64,000 nucleotides of DNA from Guadua angustifolia. Its lineage: Eukaryota; Streptophyta; Magnoliopsida; Poales; Poaceae. Below, one piece after another: positions 25,701 to 39,306 of the stretch; positions within the stretch are counted from its first letter, which is position 1, and the number at the start of each line of letters is the position of its first letter. Position numbers and translations under genes: made by a program. The notes below the pieces were generated by a model. That model saw nothing but the letters and a program-made list of their open reading frames with translations. It had not been told where the DNA came from and did no database searches. The stretch covers positions 36,750,466 through 36,814,465 of the forward strand of contig CM070512.1 of the NCBI GenBank assembly GCA_036346375.1, written 5' to 3'.

Positions 25701-26075
25701 TGTTGAGCTCGTACAACAAATTTAAATATCTTTATTATTTCCTTATTTTTTACTGAATGTACAAATTAAAATTGTTTTATAGAATATCCTTGATAAGCAT
25801 AACACATTGTACAATATAAAACACAAATGACCACAAGTGCAACAATCATAACATATTGCATTGTATCAAACAAATAAATATTAAGTACTTCACACCATTC
25901 GATAGAATACATAATGATTTGATTTCTAGAGGAGACAAGTCTTTAGTCTAAGATTCTAAAATACATCGGTCTAAATAAAAAGAATCTAAAATATATCTAA
26001 TGTTGTCTAATCTTCATAAAATTCTTTGCTTCTAGATCCCTTCATGTAGTAAGCAACCAAATGTATGAATTTCAA

Positions 26076-29000
26076 TGTAACAACCCAAAAGTTAAGAAAA
26101 GTAAAAATATAATATTTAAAGTTGATTGTGAGTATTTCTAGAAATTCTGAATATTGTTTGCCTTATTTGAATTTTTTTGGATTTTTGCGTTGCAAGAAAA
26201 AGTAAACAAATGAGAAATGAAGAATAAAAAAGAGAAAAAGGCAAAAACGTAAAAAGTAAAAATTTAGAAAATTTCCATGAGAACCCTGATCATTCAATTA
26301 AATAATTTTAGCCAGCAATTGAAATTTTATGCATAAAGAAATGAAGATAACATGAAAAGACAACATTTAAATTAAAACAATGCATTGTCAGAATTTATAA
26401 AATATTTTGGTGTCACAAATGGATCTACAAAAATTATCATGAACACCTCAATGCAATATATACATTTGGTAAAAATAATATAAATTAATAATGTAATTTA
26501 GTATTTTCTTAAATTTAAAAACAGAAACTCTAAAAATCTAGAAATTGCAATGTCAGAATTTTTATAAAATAATGGAACCATATTTTGAGCTACAAATTTT
26601 ACAAAAGAATTCTGAGACCAAATCCTTTTGAAAAACAAAATTTCAAAAATAATAGACTTCAATTTATCTCAATCAAAAATCAAAATCCGAAACCAAAATT
26701 TAGGAGCAGTCACAGTTGTCATAATATTATCAATTTTTCGGTAACTCATCTTTACCTTAACATTTTACTAGGCATCAAAATATATTCAAAGATCTTAGTC
26801 AAAAAGTTTGGATATTTTCTACTCCCATTTGACAGCAATAAAAATCGGAACTAGAAGCATCCAAACCGGGACTCTTTCCTTGGGTCATCTCCATTCACTG
26901 ATCAGTGGACCCAGGCCCCACTTGTCAGCTTCATCTTCTCCCTGTATGATCTGAGTATAAATGAGAAATCAATAATTATAATGTTTGTATCATCAGAACC
27001 TTCTTAAATATCATGTAAATTAGGCCAGTAGCCTAAATCAGAAGATCTAACCTGTGTAAATCTGATTATATATGAAACCAATCTAAAGTAAAGCGCTATT
27101 CGCTCATAGTCCAATATGATCATTTAAGCCTTTTCATTAACTCGCAAAGCAGCTCATCTAAATCTGAATTTGGTAAAGAATAGCCTAGAAATGATCTTTA
27201 AGATATGATCTGCAGTAATCTAAGAAAATGTTCTTATTTTATCTTGCTTTAACTCTGAATCCTAATAGAGCAAAACCCGTAAGTAATAAGGATTGGCAGA
27301 AACTCATATTGAGAATAATAGAATTAATGAACTTTGCAACTAATGATTAATTATATTAATCCAAACAATCTTTGCATCTTGAATTCGTAAATTAAGATTA
27401 ATAAATTCATAAAAGGGCCACCCTGCTTCTTGTAAAGAGTTTTATTTGTTCTTGCTATCTACTTTCTTTTTGCCTTTATTGAAGTTAGTTATTTGCTTTA
27501 TTTCCGTTGATCGACGTGTAGCACCCGACGTTGTCGATTCCGTCGTCGCCTCCATTATCCGCAATCCTCGTCTTCATCGTAAACGACAAATAAGCAAGGC
27601 AAGGACCCCTTTGATCATATTGATCCCAGTACTTTACCTACAATATGTTGTTTTTTGTACTGTATTATGCATGCGTTTACTTTCTGTAAACTTGCTATTT
27701 TGTGGTATTGGTAGTTATACCTGTTGTCTCGTGAAACTCCTTTGTTGATTATGAACATGTGAACCTTGATAACCATAAATTAAGGTTAGGCATTACTTAA
27801 TGTCATTATGAGTTTATGCGTCCATATTATTCATGCTTAGCCATGCTTTAGAGTCAATAAAGCGGATGATCAGATCAAAACTTGTTTCCTGAAAACTTTG
27901 GGTATGGCATTGTTAATTCTTTGGTACTTTGATTAAAAACCGAAGTAAAACTATGTTTTGATGCGGCGATTATTGGCAATAATAGATGTGCGAAAGGAAT
28001 TGCACGTAGTGTAGGGTGAAGTGTCGCCCGTGTCAGTTTAAGGACCGAGCAATGGGACGCTATTGATCCAAGAAATCCGTGCAAACCACAAGTGCTGGGA
28101 TGGAGCAGCCTTAAACTGATTAAGTTACCTAGTTTAACTTTGCATTTATGGTGGCGGGAGCTAGCGAAGCACTCGATTGGATTTGCTTGTGAGGGCTTCC
28201 ACGATTCGTGTGGGTAATTGCTGGCGGTGTAGCGATTGCATCGCCTGCCGTGTTGAAACGTTGTGTTGGGTGTGATGAAAGTGGATCCACGGCTTGGGTG
28301 TGTGTTTACTTTCTCTGGCGGGGTTAACGTCCGGTGGTGTGAAGTTAACCCGAGTAATGTAAAGGTTTTCGTCATGAACATTACGCCTACACGCTTACCA
28401 TGGGTCATGAAGCATGTGGCAAAAAGAAAAGGTCATGTCTTGTGGGTACAGTTGTACACCTCTGCAGAGTTTAAATCTAATTAATTAGCCGCGCCCGCGA
28501 TCATGGGCACTTGGTGGAGTCATTCCAATGTTAGATGTTTAATTATTTTCAAAAGGGTTGGTTCCATTTGTTTTGCAAGCTTGCTGTATGTCGAAGGGTG
28601 ACATTGTTGGATTTTAGGAATTCGGTGTTCGTCGCTCAAGTCATGGAGGACTGTGAGTGTTATTATGCTTTAATTATTTGTTATCAATCAATCTTGCTCT
28701 TATAACTTCCGTTTGCAAATAACTGGATTTACAAATTAAATTCACTTTATGCAAATTAACTGTAGTAGCCTCCTTTGAATTTGCCTGCATTTATGCATTT
28801 GCTCCAAGTCTTGCGGAGTACGAAAGTACTCACCCTTGCTTAATCTATTATTTATAGGTGGATTAGAATGCGAAGCTTCGAAGGTTTGTTCATCGCAGTT
28901 GCGAAATTCTTGATGTGATCTATCTAGGATTTATGCTCGTCGGTTACTGCGGGATTGGATGGGTATACTACAAGGCTTTGCTTCTTTTGCTACTGTATAC

Positions 29001-29170
29001 TCTGAGTTGTAAGATTTATGTATTTATTAGTTTCCGCTTAATTAATATTCTGTATGGTTGTGATTCCAATTGTTGAAATGTGCGTACTAGCTACCGATCC
29101 AGGGACTAATCTTGCAAGCACATTAGATTTCCATTTGGCATTAGTATGCTAAAATGGGGTTAAATCTCGA
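26076..29170 (+). repeat. 5' LTR with 2-kb internal deletion
   Basis: Colinear with the 3' LTR except that ~2.0 kb present there (35083-37086) is missing. The join is at 26944-26951, after TCATCTTCTCCCTG, with a short filler TATGAT before CTGAGTATAAATG. The right end (AAATCTCGA) is slightly decayed compared with AAATCTCA in the 3' LTR. Confidence 0.85.
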
Positions 29171-29171
29171 C

Positions 29172-29183
29172 TTGGTATCGAGC
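29172..29183 (+). other. Primer-binding site (tRNA-iMet type)
   Basis: TTGGTATCGAGC directly follows the 5' LTR. It equals the standard TTGGTATCAGAGC site with one A missing. It identifies 26076-29170 as the 5' LTR. Confidence 0.8.
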
Positions 29184-31476
29184 TATCTTGACCGTGAGAT
29201 AAACCTTAGATAGAATGGTTGTTAGCATTAGAATAAGCAAATTCAAATTCTTATTTTCAAAAGATACTCTATTTGCAAAATGTAGACCTTGCTATTCTTT
29301 TCTCATTCTTAATATTCTACTCTTACCCGTACATTCATTTTGATTTGTCAATAAATTCCCCTTATCTTAAAAAGAAATTCTCGCCCCTGGTTTATCTCCG
29401 CTATCGCTCCTGGAGATGTTCGAGACATGTTGCTGTCATCCTTCATGCCTGCCAAAGAAGCCTACAATGTCTACGACAACCATCTCAAGAAAGCACACAA
29501 CGCCTCGCTAACCTCGACAAAGCAAAAGTGAAGATTGAAGATCCTACTTCATGAAGAAATAGCATCACCCAACCGTAAAAGGTAGAAGATTAGAATATAT
29601 TACGATCTATCTTAAGATAAGAACCCTTATGCGCAGCATATTATTTCGCTTTAGTTATGTAGAGAAATTTATGTTGTCGTTATGTTTGCTACTTGAAATC
29701 AGTTTTTCTTCTAATTGTCAAGACTGATTTATGTGTAACTTGACCACTACGGTTAAAGTTTCACAATAAGTTGTCTTTTTGTATGAATATGGAAAACTTA
29801 ACCCATAGGATAAATAAGAAATCATAAAATAGTCTGTATCTTCCCTCCATAGACTTTTTATGAATTTATCTCCTCTCTGTACAATTTCTCACCTGTGTAA
29901 CTACTATAGACATTAACCAATCACGAAATTAAACCTCATTAAGATTAGTAATACAATCTCCATTACTGCTTTTAGCTTTATTTGAGACCGTGTCCTCCAA
30001 GTATAAACCAAGTTCAACACCTCACCATATTAGTAAACGCCAAACTAACTAAGCCACTTTAGGCTAGGAAGAAAAAAAAACCTAATCCTTTCCAATAATA
30101 ATTTCTAACCATGCCTTAAAACTCACCTCGCTGCTTATCTATGATATATACCATGAAAAGGAGTTGGAACCAGAAAAGTTATAATCTTCTGAACAGAAAC
30201 CTTCGAATGAATGTTAAAAATGAAAACTGGAAAGAAAATTTGAAATCCTATTTTTCTAAAAGAAATATAAAGAGAGCAGCATTAGTTGTATACATATACT
30301 CTTTTCCCATCTATAGAAATTAATCCTCTTATCTGTATACTCATTTCCCCCTGTGTAGAATTTTCTTTCTCCACTCCTAAGTTGCTCTTTCTAGAAGTAT
30401 TTCTTTCCTTATCTTTTTGCGAAAAAAAAACACACCAACGAATCATTTTGAAATAATTTTGGGAACAAGTCAACATTGTCGTGACATCTACATCAACAAC
30501 TTCAAGAAGATGGAGATAGCGAAGCATCACAACTTCTCCGACTTCATCGAAGCCTTGGAGCCTTGGAAGACTAACGCAGCAAGTGGTGCAAAGATTAAAA
30601 GAAACTCGTCACTGAATAGCTTACTTTGAAAGATAGTTTTACGTGAAGTATACGTTACTCTAACTATATAGTACACCTTTTATACATATATACATATGGC
30701 CAGTAAAAGAAAAACAATAGATACCCTTCCTATGTACTAAGTTAAATATATGTATAGTATTTCTGTGTTATTGAAATTTTGTTGCAAATCTTTTCTATTG
30801 CTTTCGGGTTACTCTCGTGAATGTTAAACCGCTAGGTTGAAGTTTACGATGTGTTAACCCTACTTAATAAGAATTTTTAATTAAAAAGATTTTAAAGAAC
30901 GAAACGTTGCCTTGTAACCCAACAAAATTCCATCTAAGTAACTTTACTCTAATAAATAATATTGCAGGATGCCTGCGACATAATCCATTAATACATCTAC
31001 TAAAAGTATTGAGTAATAAAATCTTTAGCCTTTATAACTGACCTTCAGCTCTCCCCAAATAATCTTGGTTAAAATGCATCGTTTCATTCATCTCAGTTAT
31101 TCTAACGTACTGTATGCCTCTCCTTAAAATAGCTTATTCTTGCTAATGATTTTTGGTATAAACTACTGACACTCAAACGCCAAAAAAAAATGATAATCCC
31201 ATCTAAGCCCAACCAAATCTTTAGTATTTAGCTAAAGCACTTCCTTTTCAACATAGCAATCGTCATAACTCTCCACTTTCTCGATGTTCACAAAAAAAAT
31301 GTTAGAATCTGTAGCCACGGTGTAAATGCTCACCATAATTGAGCAAAATCACCAAACGCACACCTTTTGTTTTAGCAACTAGCACAAAATATTTCCAACG
31401 TTGGCGTAATTCTTGCTGAGAAAGGAAATGGTTTAGACTAGAAACCTACTTCTATACCTTATTTGATACCTACGCA
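29184..31476 (+). other. Leader/5' internal region of the Gypsy element, no clear coding domain
   Basis: AT-rich, with several stop-rich patches. Two stretches (29380-29560 and 30430-30630) have more balanced composition and short open frames, for example 30417-30629 encoding HCRDIYINNFKKM. They match no domain I recognise. 31316-31380 resembles 31930-31995 (AAATGCT-CCATAATT-AACAAAATC), suggesting an old internal duplication before the gag region. Confidence 0.5.
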
Positions 31477-32794
31477 TTGTTCTTGAAGTGTTGTCAACCC
31501 AGCCAATCCGAAGTCTGTGCTTATATTCAATGTGAAGAAATAAGACGTACTACTAATGAGAGGGCAATCAATTGCTTTAGCTGTGAAGAAAATTATTCTC
31601 CTGGAAAATGTCCTATAAGCAATATCATTTGTTACCTTTGTGGAGGTCAAGATTATTGTCCAATTCCATGCTTTCTCGCTCTAATAGCCTATCCAATTAT
31701 TCCTAATAAATATTGTTGCAGGATGCCTAAGTCAAGATCTTTCGGTGAAGTCATGGAAAGTGAAACTGTGCAAGACTCTCAACCACCCAAGGATGATAAC
31801 CCTACCTTGATCCAACCAAGATCTGAACATCCAGTTGGGATATCCTTCTTACAACCCGGCAACTGTCATGATTCCATATCTCCTCAAGGTTCGCAACAAA
31901 CTAACTTGGAAGAGCGATTGCGAAATCTCCATCTATAGGCGCAAATGCTGGCCATAATTCAACAAAATCGCTTGATCACATACCTTTCTTCTTGACAATT
32001 AGTGCGAGCAATACCGCTTATTACCCTTGTGAAGGCCAATGCTCATTAGAATCGAAATTGCTAATCTGAATCAGCATCATCAAGAGAAATTTCAAGCTTT
32101 AGTTGCTCAAGAATTGACAAATAGAAGAGAAGCTACTCGAGAAATGTTACTAAAAGAATTGGAGAAGCAGTATTTCAGCCTTAGCAATTATCATCCAGAA
32201 GGCGGTAAATGGCCTTCGTCAATGACATGCTTCTTATGTGATGAGGAACATCATTGGGCCAAAGAATGTCCTAAGAAACAACAAGATGAAAGTTGCAAGG
32301 AAGATAGGGTTGGACCTATAACTAGGCATAACAAAGTGTCACGAAGGAAACCAAAGTGCTACGTTTGTGGCAAGAAAGGTCATATTGCTAAGCAGTGCCC
32401 CCAAAGAGAGCAAACATCTACCAGCATTTTAGACATGCCAGAAGACACCATAGTCAATATGACAACTCCAGGAATAGAAGAAATAAAATCTGAAGCGGGT
32501 TGCCCGAGGGATCAGTTAAAGAAGATGCATTGGAGTGAAGATGCTTGTCCTGGAAAGGATTTTGTGCGACTCCATCCTCAAATTCAATCTTCATCTGTTC
32601 ATCCCTCCAATCAAACTAATGAACAATTCTCTAGTACCAAAAACTGGAAGGCTAATATTACCTTTTTCCGTTGTGGTAATCAAGGACACTACTCCAACAA
32701 ATGCCCAAAGGAGAAGAGAAATCTACCTCATCTTCAATCTTGTGAATTCATTCAACAATTATCGCAGAAGAAGTCTAGAACCCGCCAGATGTAG
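31477..32794 (+). pseudogene. Gag-like zinc-knuckle protein of the Gypsy element (broken)
   Basis: Two open pieces, 31477-31938 and 32039-32794, are separated by a stop and a frame change. The second (251 codons) has intact CCHC knuckles CFLCDEEHHWAKEC (residues 64-77) and CYVCGKKGHIAKQC (107-120). A third, FFRCGNQGHYSNKC (209-222), has its first Cys replaced by Phe. The first piece carries two decayed knuckles, CFSCEENYSPGKC and CYLCGGQDYCPIPC, with the His lost. Nucleocapsid knuckles package retrotransposon RNA. Finding about five in a row is more than the one usual for plant Gypsy Gag. No matrix/capsid domain was recognised upstream. Confidence 0.7.
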
Positions 32795-33829
32795 TATCAG
32801 GTACGATACTCATATAATTGAACCTTACCAGGACATAAGTTTAATCTTAAGAATAATTCATTGATTCTAGTTACTTCCTGATTATCTATTTTATATAACA
32901 TCAACGAACAACCTTTATATTGTTTTGAATAAGACAGATAGCCTCATCTGCGCCAACCAAGAAGAGCTTGGATATTTCGCCAACATCCACCCAAGAAGAG
33001 TTCTACTTCGCCTTGTCAAGAAAGACATTAGTAATTTCTAAGCTGTCTCGAAGACTTAGAAAATATTAAGTACTCAGAACAACCCCTGCCTCGATGATAG
33101 GCTCTGAATGTAAACATATTCCTTATATGGTTGTAATCGACTCTTAATGTGGTATTGAGTACGTCCTTTGTGTATTCAATTCCTGCAATCTTTTGATCTT
33201 GTACATTTTATTTCTTCGTAGTTGCCAAATTCAAAGAAAATGAAAACCCTCTATCTACTAAAATGATCAAATGAATCAGATCATCAGAATCACTTATTGA
33301 TTCTTCTACCTCAATCCAATGCTTGAATTATCTCTATCTCGTTTCAATCTAACGTCAACCCGAATGACATTTATTCTCAGCTCATTTCATCAATCAATGT
33401 CGAACTATACAGATGAACTGTTGAATTCAAATACCCTTCTTGATATTAAACATTCGGTTTATCACAAATAAATCTATTGACAATGCAACCTTTCCTTCAC
33501 CTCAAATATTCTAAACGTATCGAATGCCACTCTCAAAATTAGATCATCTCTGGTAACAATACTGATTATTCAATCAAAAGAGATATGTAGAAAATACTAA
33601 TATCCCTCATCTGCTTACCTAAAATTCAAATAAAATTCTTCTCTATTTCTCGCACGTCAACTTGGAATCGCAAGACGAAGTCCAGTGAAGCAATTGCAAT
33701 GAAGACGAAGTATCAATAGAACGACAAAGTCACCTCTGAGAAAGAATTCCTAAGTCTATCTCGTCCTCAAGATTTGCAAGGTTCACGGTATTCACTATTT
33801 CCAAATCTGAGGTAACCTGGCGCTACGAT
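32795..33829 (+). other. Internal region between gag and pol tail, no domain seen
   Basis: Stop-rich sequence where RT and integrase would lie in a complete element. No YVDD, DSF or HHCC signature was found in three plus frames. Confidence 0.5.
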
Positions 33830-34156
33830 ATATTAGGCCATGTCGTACCATTGAAGATAGAAAAAAAACATATGAATTAGAGTTGCCATCTCAGCTATCC
33901 AGTGTTCATCAAGTCTTCTGTGTATCGTAATTAAGGAAATGTCTTCATCTTCCTTCTGAGCTCACCCAACTAGATGAAATCGATCTATAACCTGATTTAA
34001 TTTATCGGGAGCATCCGATTAAAATCTTAGAAGAAGCTGAACGTCACACTCGTAATAAATCCCACAGAATAATCACGGATCAACGGAGCAATCATCCTGA
34101 AGAAGAAGCAACTTGGAAACCGAGAAGACCGACTCAAGGAGGAGTTTCCTGACTTC
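33830..34156 (+). pseudogene. C-terminal tail of Gypsy pol (end of integrase)
   Basis: One frame reads YELELPSQLSSVHQVFCVS, stop, LRKCLHLPSE, a second stop, then PDLIYREHPIKILEEAERHT and finally NHPEEEATWK. This is the order seen at the C-terminal end of plant Gypsy integrases (the ELP..SSVH.VF and EEATW blocks). Two in-frame stops make it non-functional. It shows that this non-coding element derives from a normal gag-pol parent by loss of the pol core. Confidence 0.75.
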
Positions 34157-34222
34157 TTTTAGAAATAATTTTCCTTAGACCCGCCAAATCTAGGTCGAGA
34201 TTTACGTAAGGGGTAGATCTTA

Positions 34223-37200
34223 TGTACCCAAAAGTTGAGAACAGTAAAAATATAATATTTAAAGTTGATTGTGAGTATTTCTAGAAATTCTGAATATTGT
34301 TTGCCTTATTTGATTTTTTTGGATTTTTGTGTTGCAAGAAAAAGTAAACATATGAGAAATGAAGAATAAAAAAAGAAAAAAGGCAAAAAGCGTAAAAAGT
34401 AAAAATTTAGAAAATTTCCATGAGAACCACGATCATTCAATTAAATAATTTTAGCCAGCAATTGAAATTTTATGCATAAAGAAATGAAGATAACATGAAA
34501 AGACAACATTTAAATTAAAACAATGCATTGTCGAATTTATAAAATATTTTGGTGTCACAAATGGATCTACAAAATTATCATGAACACCTCAATGCAATAT
34601 ATACATTTGGTAAAAATAATATAAATTAATAATGTCATTTAGTATTTTCTTAAATTTAAAAATAGAAACTCTAAAAATCTAGAAACTGCAATGTCAGAAT
34701 TTTTATAAAATGGAACCATATTTTGAGCTGAAAATTTTATAGAAGAATTCTGAGACCAAATCATTTTGAAAAACAAAATTTCAAAAATAATGGACTTCAA
34801 TTTATCTCAATCAAAAATCAAAATCCGAAACCAAAATTTAGGAGCAGTCACTGTTGTCAGAATATTATCAATTTTTCGGTAACTCATCTTTACCTCAAAA
34901 TTTTACTAGGCATCAAAATGTATTCAAAGATCTTAGTCAAAAAGTTTGGATATTTTATACTCCCATTTGACAGCAATAAAAATCAGAACTAGAAGCATCC
35001 AAACCGGGACTCTTTCTTTGGGTCATCTCCATTCACTAATCAGTGGACCCAGGCCCCACTTGTCAGCTTCATCTTCTCCCTGTTCTTGCGACCGAGCAAG
35101 CTCTCCCGTAGCGCAGCTTGACCAGCTCCGATTCAATGCATTGCCCCATCGATTGGTCGCGTCCACTGCGTCATCCTCACCTCATCGCAAGCTCGATCAT
35201 CGCCACGATCGTCCTCAGCCATCTCGCGCCATACCGCTCGTCCTTCTCCTTGTCGCATTCGGGGAAAGCTCACAACCGAGCCAATCTCAACTAGGCCAGC
35301 TCATCTATTAGTCTCTCAAGCCATACCTTGCACCCCTGTGATCACCGAAGTAGCACTCAGCATTCCCCTCTATTCCTTCTTTCTCTCTGCAGCCAAGCAA
35401 CCGAAACCTTTGCACACTTTCGCCATGGCCGCACCCTCCTGGAGCTTGAAGCCGAGTTCAATTCGCATGAAATAAGACTCCATTTCCAAATTACTTCCGG
35501 GTGCATCATTTACACCTTCTAAGGATCAATACCCCTCAAAAACATTTGATCTTCTCCATGCGAAATCTTGCTGCTGCCGTGCGCCCCTTCTTCCCCATGT
35601 CCGGTCACCGGTGGCGGCTCAGCTCAGCGCTTCTCCTTTCAGGTAAACCTCGGAAATGGAACCTCTAGTACCCCTTTTTGCTCATTTTGCTACTGATTCG
35701 AACTGAAGCACCTTCGGTTGTCTTCTTCATCTGGTCACCACCATGGCCGCCACCCTTGCTCGGTGACAGCTCACCACAGCTTGCCACCGGCCGAATCGGT
35801 ACCTCTCCAGTGCACTGACGAGTCGATGAAGCTCATTGCGCCATGCCCATCGCCTTCGACTTCCCTACGGCCGTGTGAGCATGGTGTCGCCTTCCTCTGC
35901 TCTGTCTCACTGCACCGGCGGGACCCTTCTGTCAGCCGAAGCAAGTTCTCCAGTCAAAAGGGTAAAAGGCGCCTCCTCAGTTACGAAAACGTATTTCATT
36001 ATTTCATATGAATTTCCAAATCGGTTTAATATTCAATATTGAGTATCTTTTGCAATTTAAATCAAAATTCAGTGAGACAAATTCCTATATTCATCTAAAA
36101 TCAAGAAGAATCTAAATGTACAAAAATATTTAATTCTTGAATCATAGAACAATTATTAAAGTCAAGAATAGACTAAACACTATTATGAACATTATGGCAC
36201 ACATGAAGAATATAACTCCTAAAATCATAAAATAAATTTGAATGTACTTCTCGAATTATGAGAAGCTCAGATATGCAAAAACATATAACCTTTGATCTGT
36301 GTTTAAATTGCTTACCTTGCAAATATTAATAAGCCTTGATATGACCATTTATAAGAGTAAGTGCATAATAGCTCATAAAATGGTAATAATACTTTGAATA
36401 GGTTCCTGGAGTCAATAGAGATCCATTTATGTAAAAATATTTAAAGTGAAACTTATCTTGCATTCTTTAATGCAAGAAAGTGCAAACAACAACAGCAAAT
36501 AAATAGTTAATCTACCACGGTTAAGGTCAAAATAATGTAAAAATAGTTTTAAAACACTCCTAGGATTGCTTCCTGCTAATACCTGAAAAAATGAATTAAG
36601 AATCAGGTAATGTGTAGTTGGAAATTACGTTTGAACTTTAGCCGATTTAATGTTACCAATATAATCATTTAGGCTATTTCAGCGATAGATAAAATAACTC
36701 GTCTAAATGATAAAATCAGTAAAACTAGTTTTGAAGCACTGTACAAAGTTCATTCTACCATATTCTGTAAAAAGAATCATATTTCATCAAGGTTTACATA
36801 TTAATCTTATTAGTTCAAAACCCTTAAGTGTTAATCTTTCGTTTCACTTTCTTGCCGATTCCGATAACGTAAACTTTACGATGCCATATAAGCTGTTTCA
36901 GCTATGAATATAAAGACTCGTCTAAATCATAAAACCTATGAAATTAGCTTAGTAGTGCCCTACAAAGTATAGTCTACTCTGTTACGAAAAGATAATCTCA
37001 TTTTACTAAGGATTACATATTAATCTTGATAGCTTAATAACCCTAAGTAATCATATGCTTTAGACCATAATATGAATGAATGAACTCTGAGTATAAATGA
37101 GAAATCAATAATTATAATGTTTGTATCATCAGAACCTTCTTAAATATCATGTAAATTAGGCCAGTAGTCTAAATCAGAAGATCTAACCTGTGTAAATCTG

Positions 37201-39306
37201 ATTATATATGAAACCAATCAAAAGTAAAGCGCTATTCGCTCATAGTCCAATATGATCATTTAAGCCTTTTCATTAACTCGCAAAGCAGCTCATCTAAATC
37301 TGAATTTGGTAAAGAATAGCCTAGAAATGATCTTTAAGATATGATCTGCAGTAATCTAAGAAAATGTTCTTATTTTATCTTGCTTTAACTCTGAATCCTA
37401 ATAGAGCAAAACCCGTAAGTAATAAGGATTGGCAGAAACTCATATTGAGAATAATAGAATCAATGAACTTTGCAACTAATGATTAATTCTATTAATCCAA
37501 ACAATCTTTGTATCTTGAATTCGTAAATTAAGATTAATAAATTCATAAAAGGGCCACCCTGCTTCTTGTAAAGAGTTTTATTTGTTCTTGCTATCTACTT
37601 TCTTTTTGCCTTTATTGAAGTTAGTTATTTGCTTTATTTCCGTTGATCGACGTGTAGAACCCGACGTTGTCGATTCCGTCGTTGCCTCCATTATCTGCAA
37701 TCCTCGTCTTCATCGTAAACGACAAATAAGTAAGGCAAGCACCCCTTTGATCATATTGATCCCAGTACTTTACCTACAATATGTTGTTTTTTGTACTGTA
37801 TTATGCATGCGTTTACTTTTTGTAAACTTGCTATTTTGTGGTATTGGTAGTTATACCTGTTGTCTCGTGAAACTCCTTTGATGATTATGAACATGTGAAC
37901 CTTGATAACCATAAATTAAGGTTAGGCATTACTTAATGTCATTATGGGTTTATGCGTCCATATTATTCATGCTTAGCCATGCTTTAGAGTCAATAAAGCA
38001 GATGATCAGATCAAAACTTGTTTCCTGAAAACTTTGGGTATGGCACTGTTAGTTGCTGGTATTTTGATTAAAAACCCGAAATAAAACTATGTTTTGATGC
38101 GGGCGATTATTGGCAATAGCCGGATGTGCGAAAGGAATTGCACGTAGTGTAGGGTGAAGTGTCGCCCGTGTCAGTTTAAGGACTAAGCAATGGGGCGCTA
38201 TTGATCCAAGAAATCGTGCAAACCACAAGTCTTTGGGATGGGGCAGCCTTAAAGCGATTAAGTTACGGTTTAACTTTGCATTTATGGTAGGCGGGAGCTA
38301 GCGAAGCACTCGATTGATCGCTTGTGAGGGCTTCCACACGTTCGTGTGGGTAATTGCCTGGCCGGTGTATTATGCATACCTGCCGTGTTGAAACGTTGTG
38401 TTGGGTGTGATGAAAGTGGATCCACGGCTTGGGTGTGTGTTTCTATTTCTACGGTGGGGGTTAACGTCTCGGGCTGGTGTGAAGTTAACCCAGGTAATGT
38501 AAAGGTTTTCGTCATGAACATTACAGCCACGCTTACCATGGGCCGTGAAGCGTGTGGCAAAAAAAAGGTCATGCCTTGTGGGTCTGATTGTACACCTCTG
38601 CGAGTTTAAATCTAATTAATTAGCCGCGCCCGCGGTCATGGGCACTTGGTGAAGTCATTCCAATGTTAGATGTTTAATTATTTTCAAAAGGGTTGGTTCC
38701 ATTTGTTTTGCAACTGTGTTGTATGTCGAAGGGCTGACATTGTTGGATTTCAGGAATTCGGTGTTCGTCGCTCACGTCATGGAGGACTGTGAGTGTTATT
38801 ATGCTTTAATTATTTGTTATCAATCAATCTTGCTCTTATAACTTCCGTTTGCAAATGCTTGGATTTACAAATTAAATTAAGCTTATGCAAATTAAGCGTA
38901 GTAGCCTCCTTTGAATTTGCTGCATTTATGCATTTGCTCCAAGTCTTCGAAGTCTGAAAGTACTACGCCCTTGTAATCTATTATTTATAGGTGGATTAGA
39001 ATCTGAAGCTTGAAGGTTTGTTCATCGCAGGTTGCGGAAATTCTTCAGCGTGATCTATCTAAGGATTTATGCCTGGTCAGTTGCCTGCGGGATTGGATGG
39101 GTACACTACAAGGCTTTGCTTCTTTTGCTACTGTATACTCTGAGTTGTAAGATTTATGTATTTATTAGTTTCCCCTTAATTAATATTCTGTATGGTTGTG
39201 ATTCCAATTGTTGAAATGTGCGTACTAGCTCTTGATCCGAGGACTAATCTTCACAAGCACATTAGATTTCCATTTTGGCATTAGTGCTAAAATGGGGTAA
39301 ATCTCA
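34223..39306 (+). repeat. 3' LTR (5.1 kb, undeleted)
   Basis: Starts TGTACCCAAAAGTTGAG after a short purine-rich tract (GTAAGGGGTAGATC, 34207-34220) and ends AAATCTCA. It contains the 2-kb segment lost from the 5' LTR (35083-37086). That segment includes a GC-rich part at 35080-35960 with open frames (34946-35311, 35718-36011) that lack any recognisable domain and are treated as LTR sequence. The AT-rich part from 36070 matches bases ~400-1600 of the LTR at the window start. Confidence 0.88.

Noticed and set aside
34946..36042. Open frames of 60-121 codons in the 3' LTR
   Set aside because: They lie in the GC-rich LTR segment, have no motif, and no equivalent in the related LTR at the window start.
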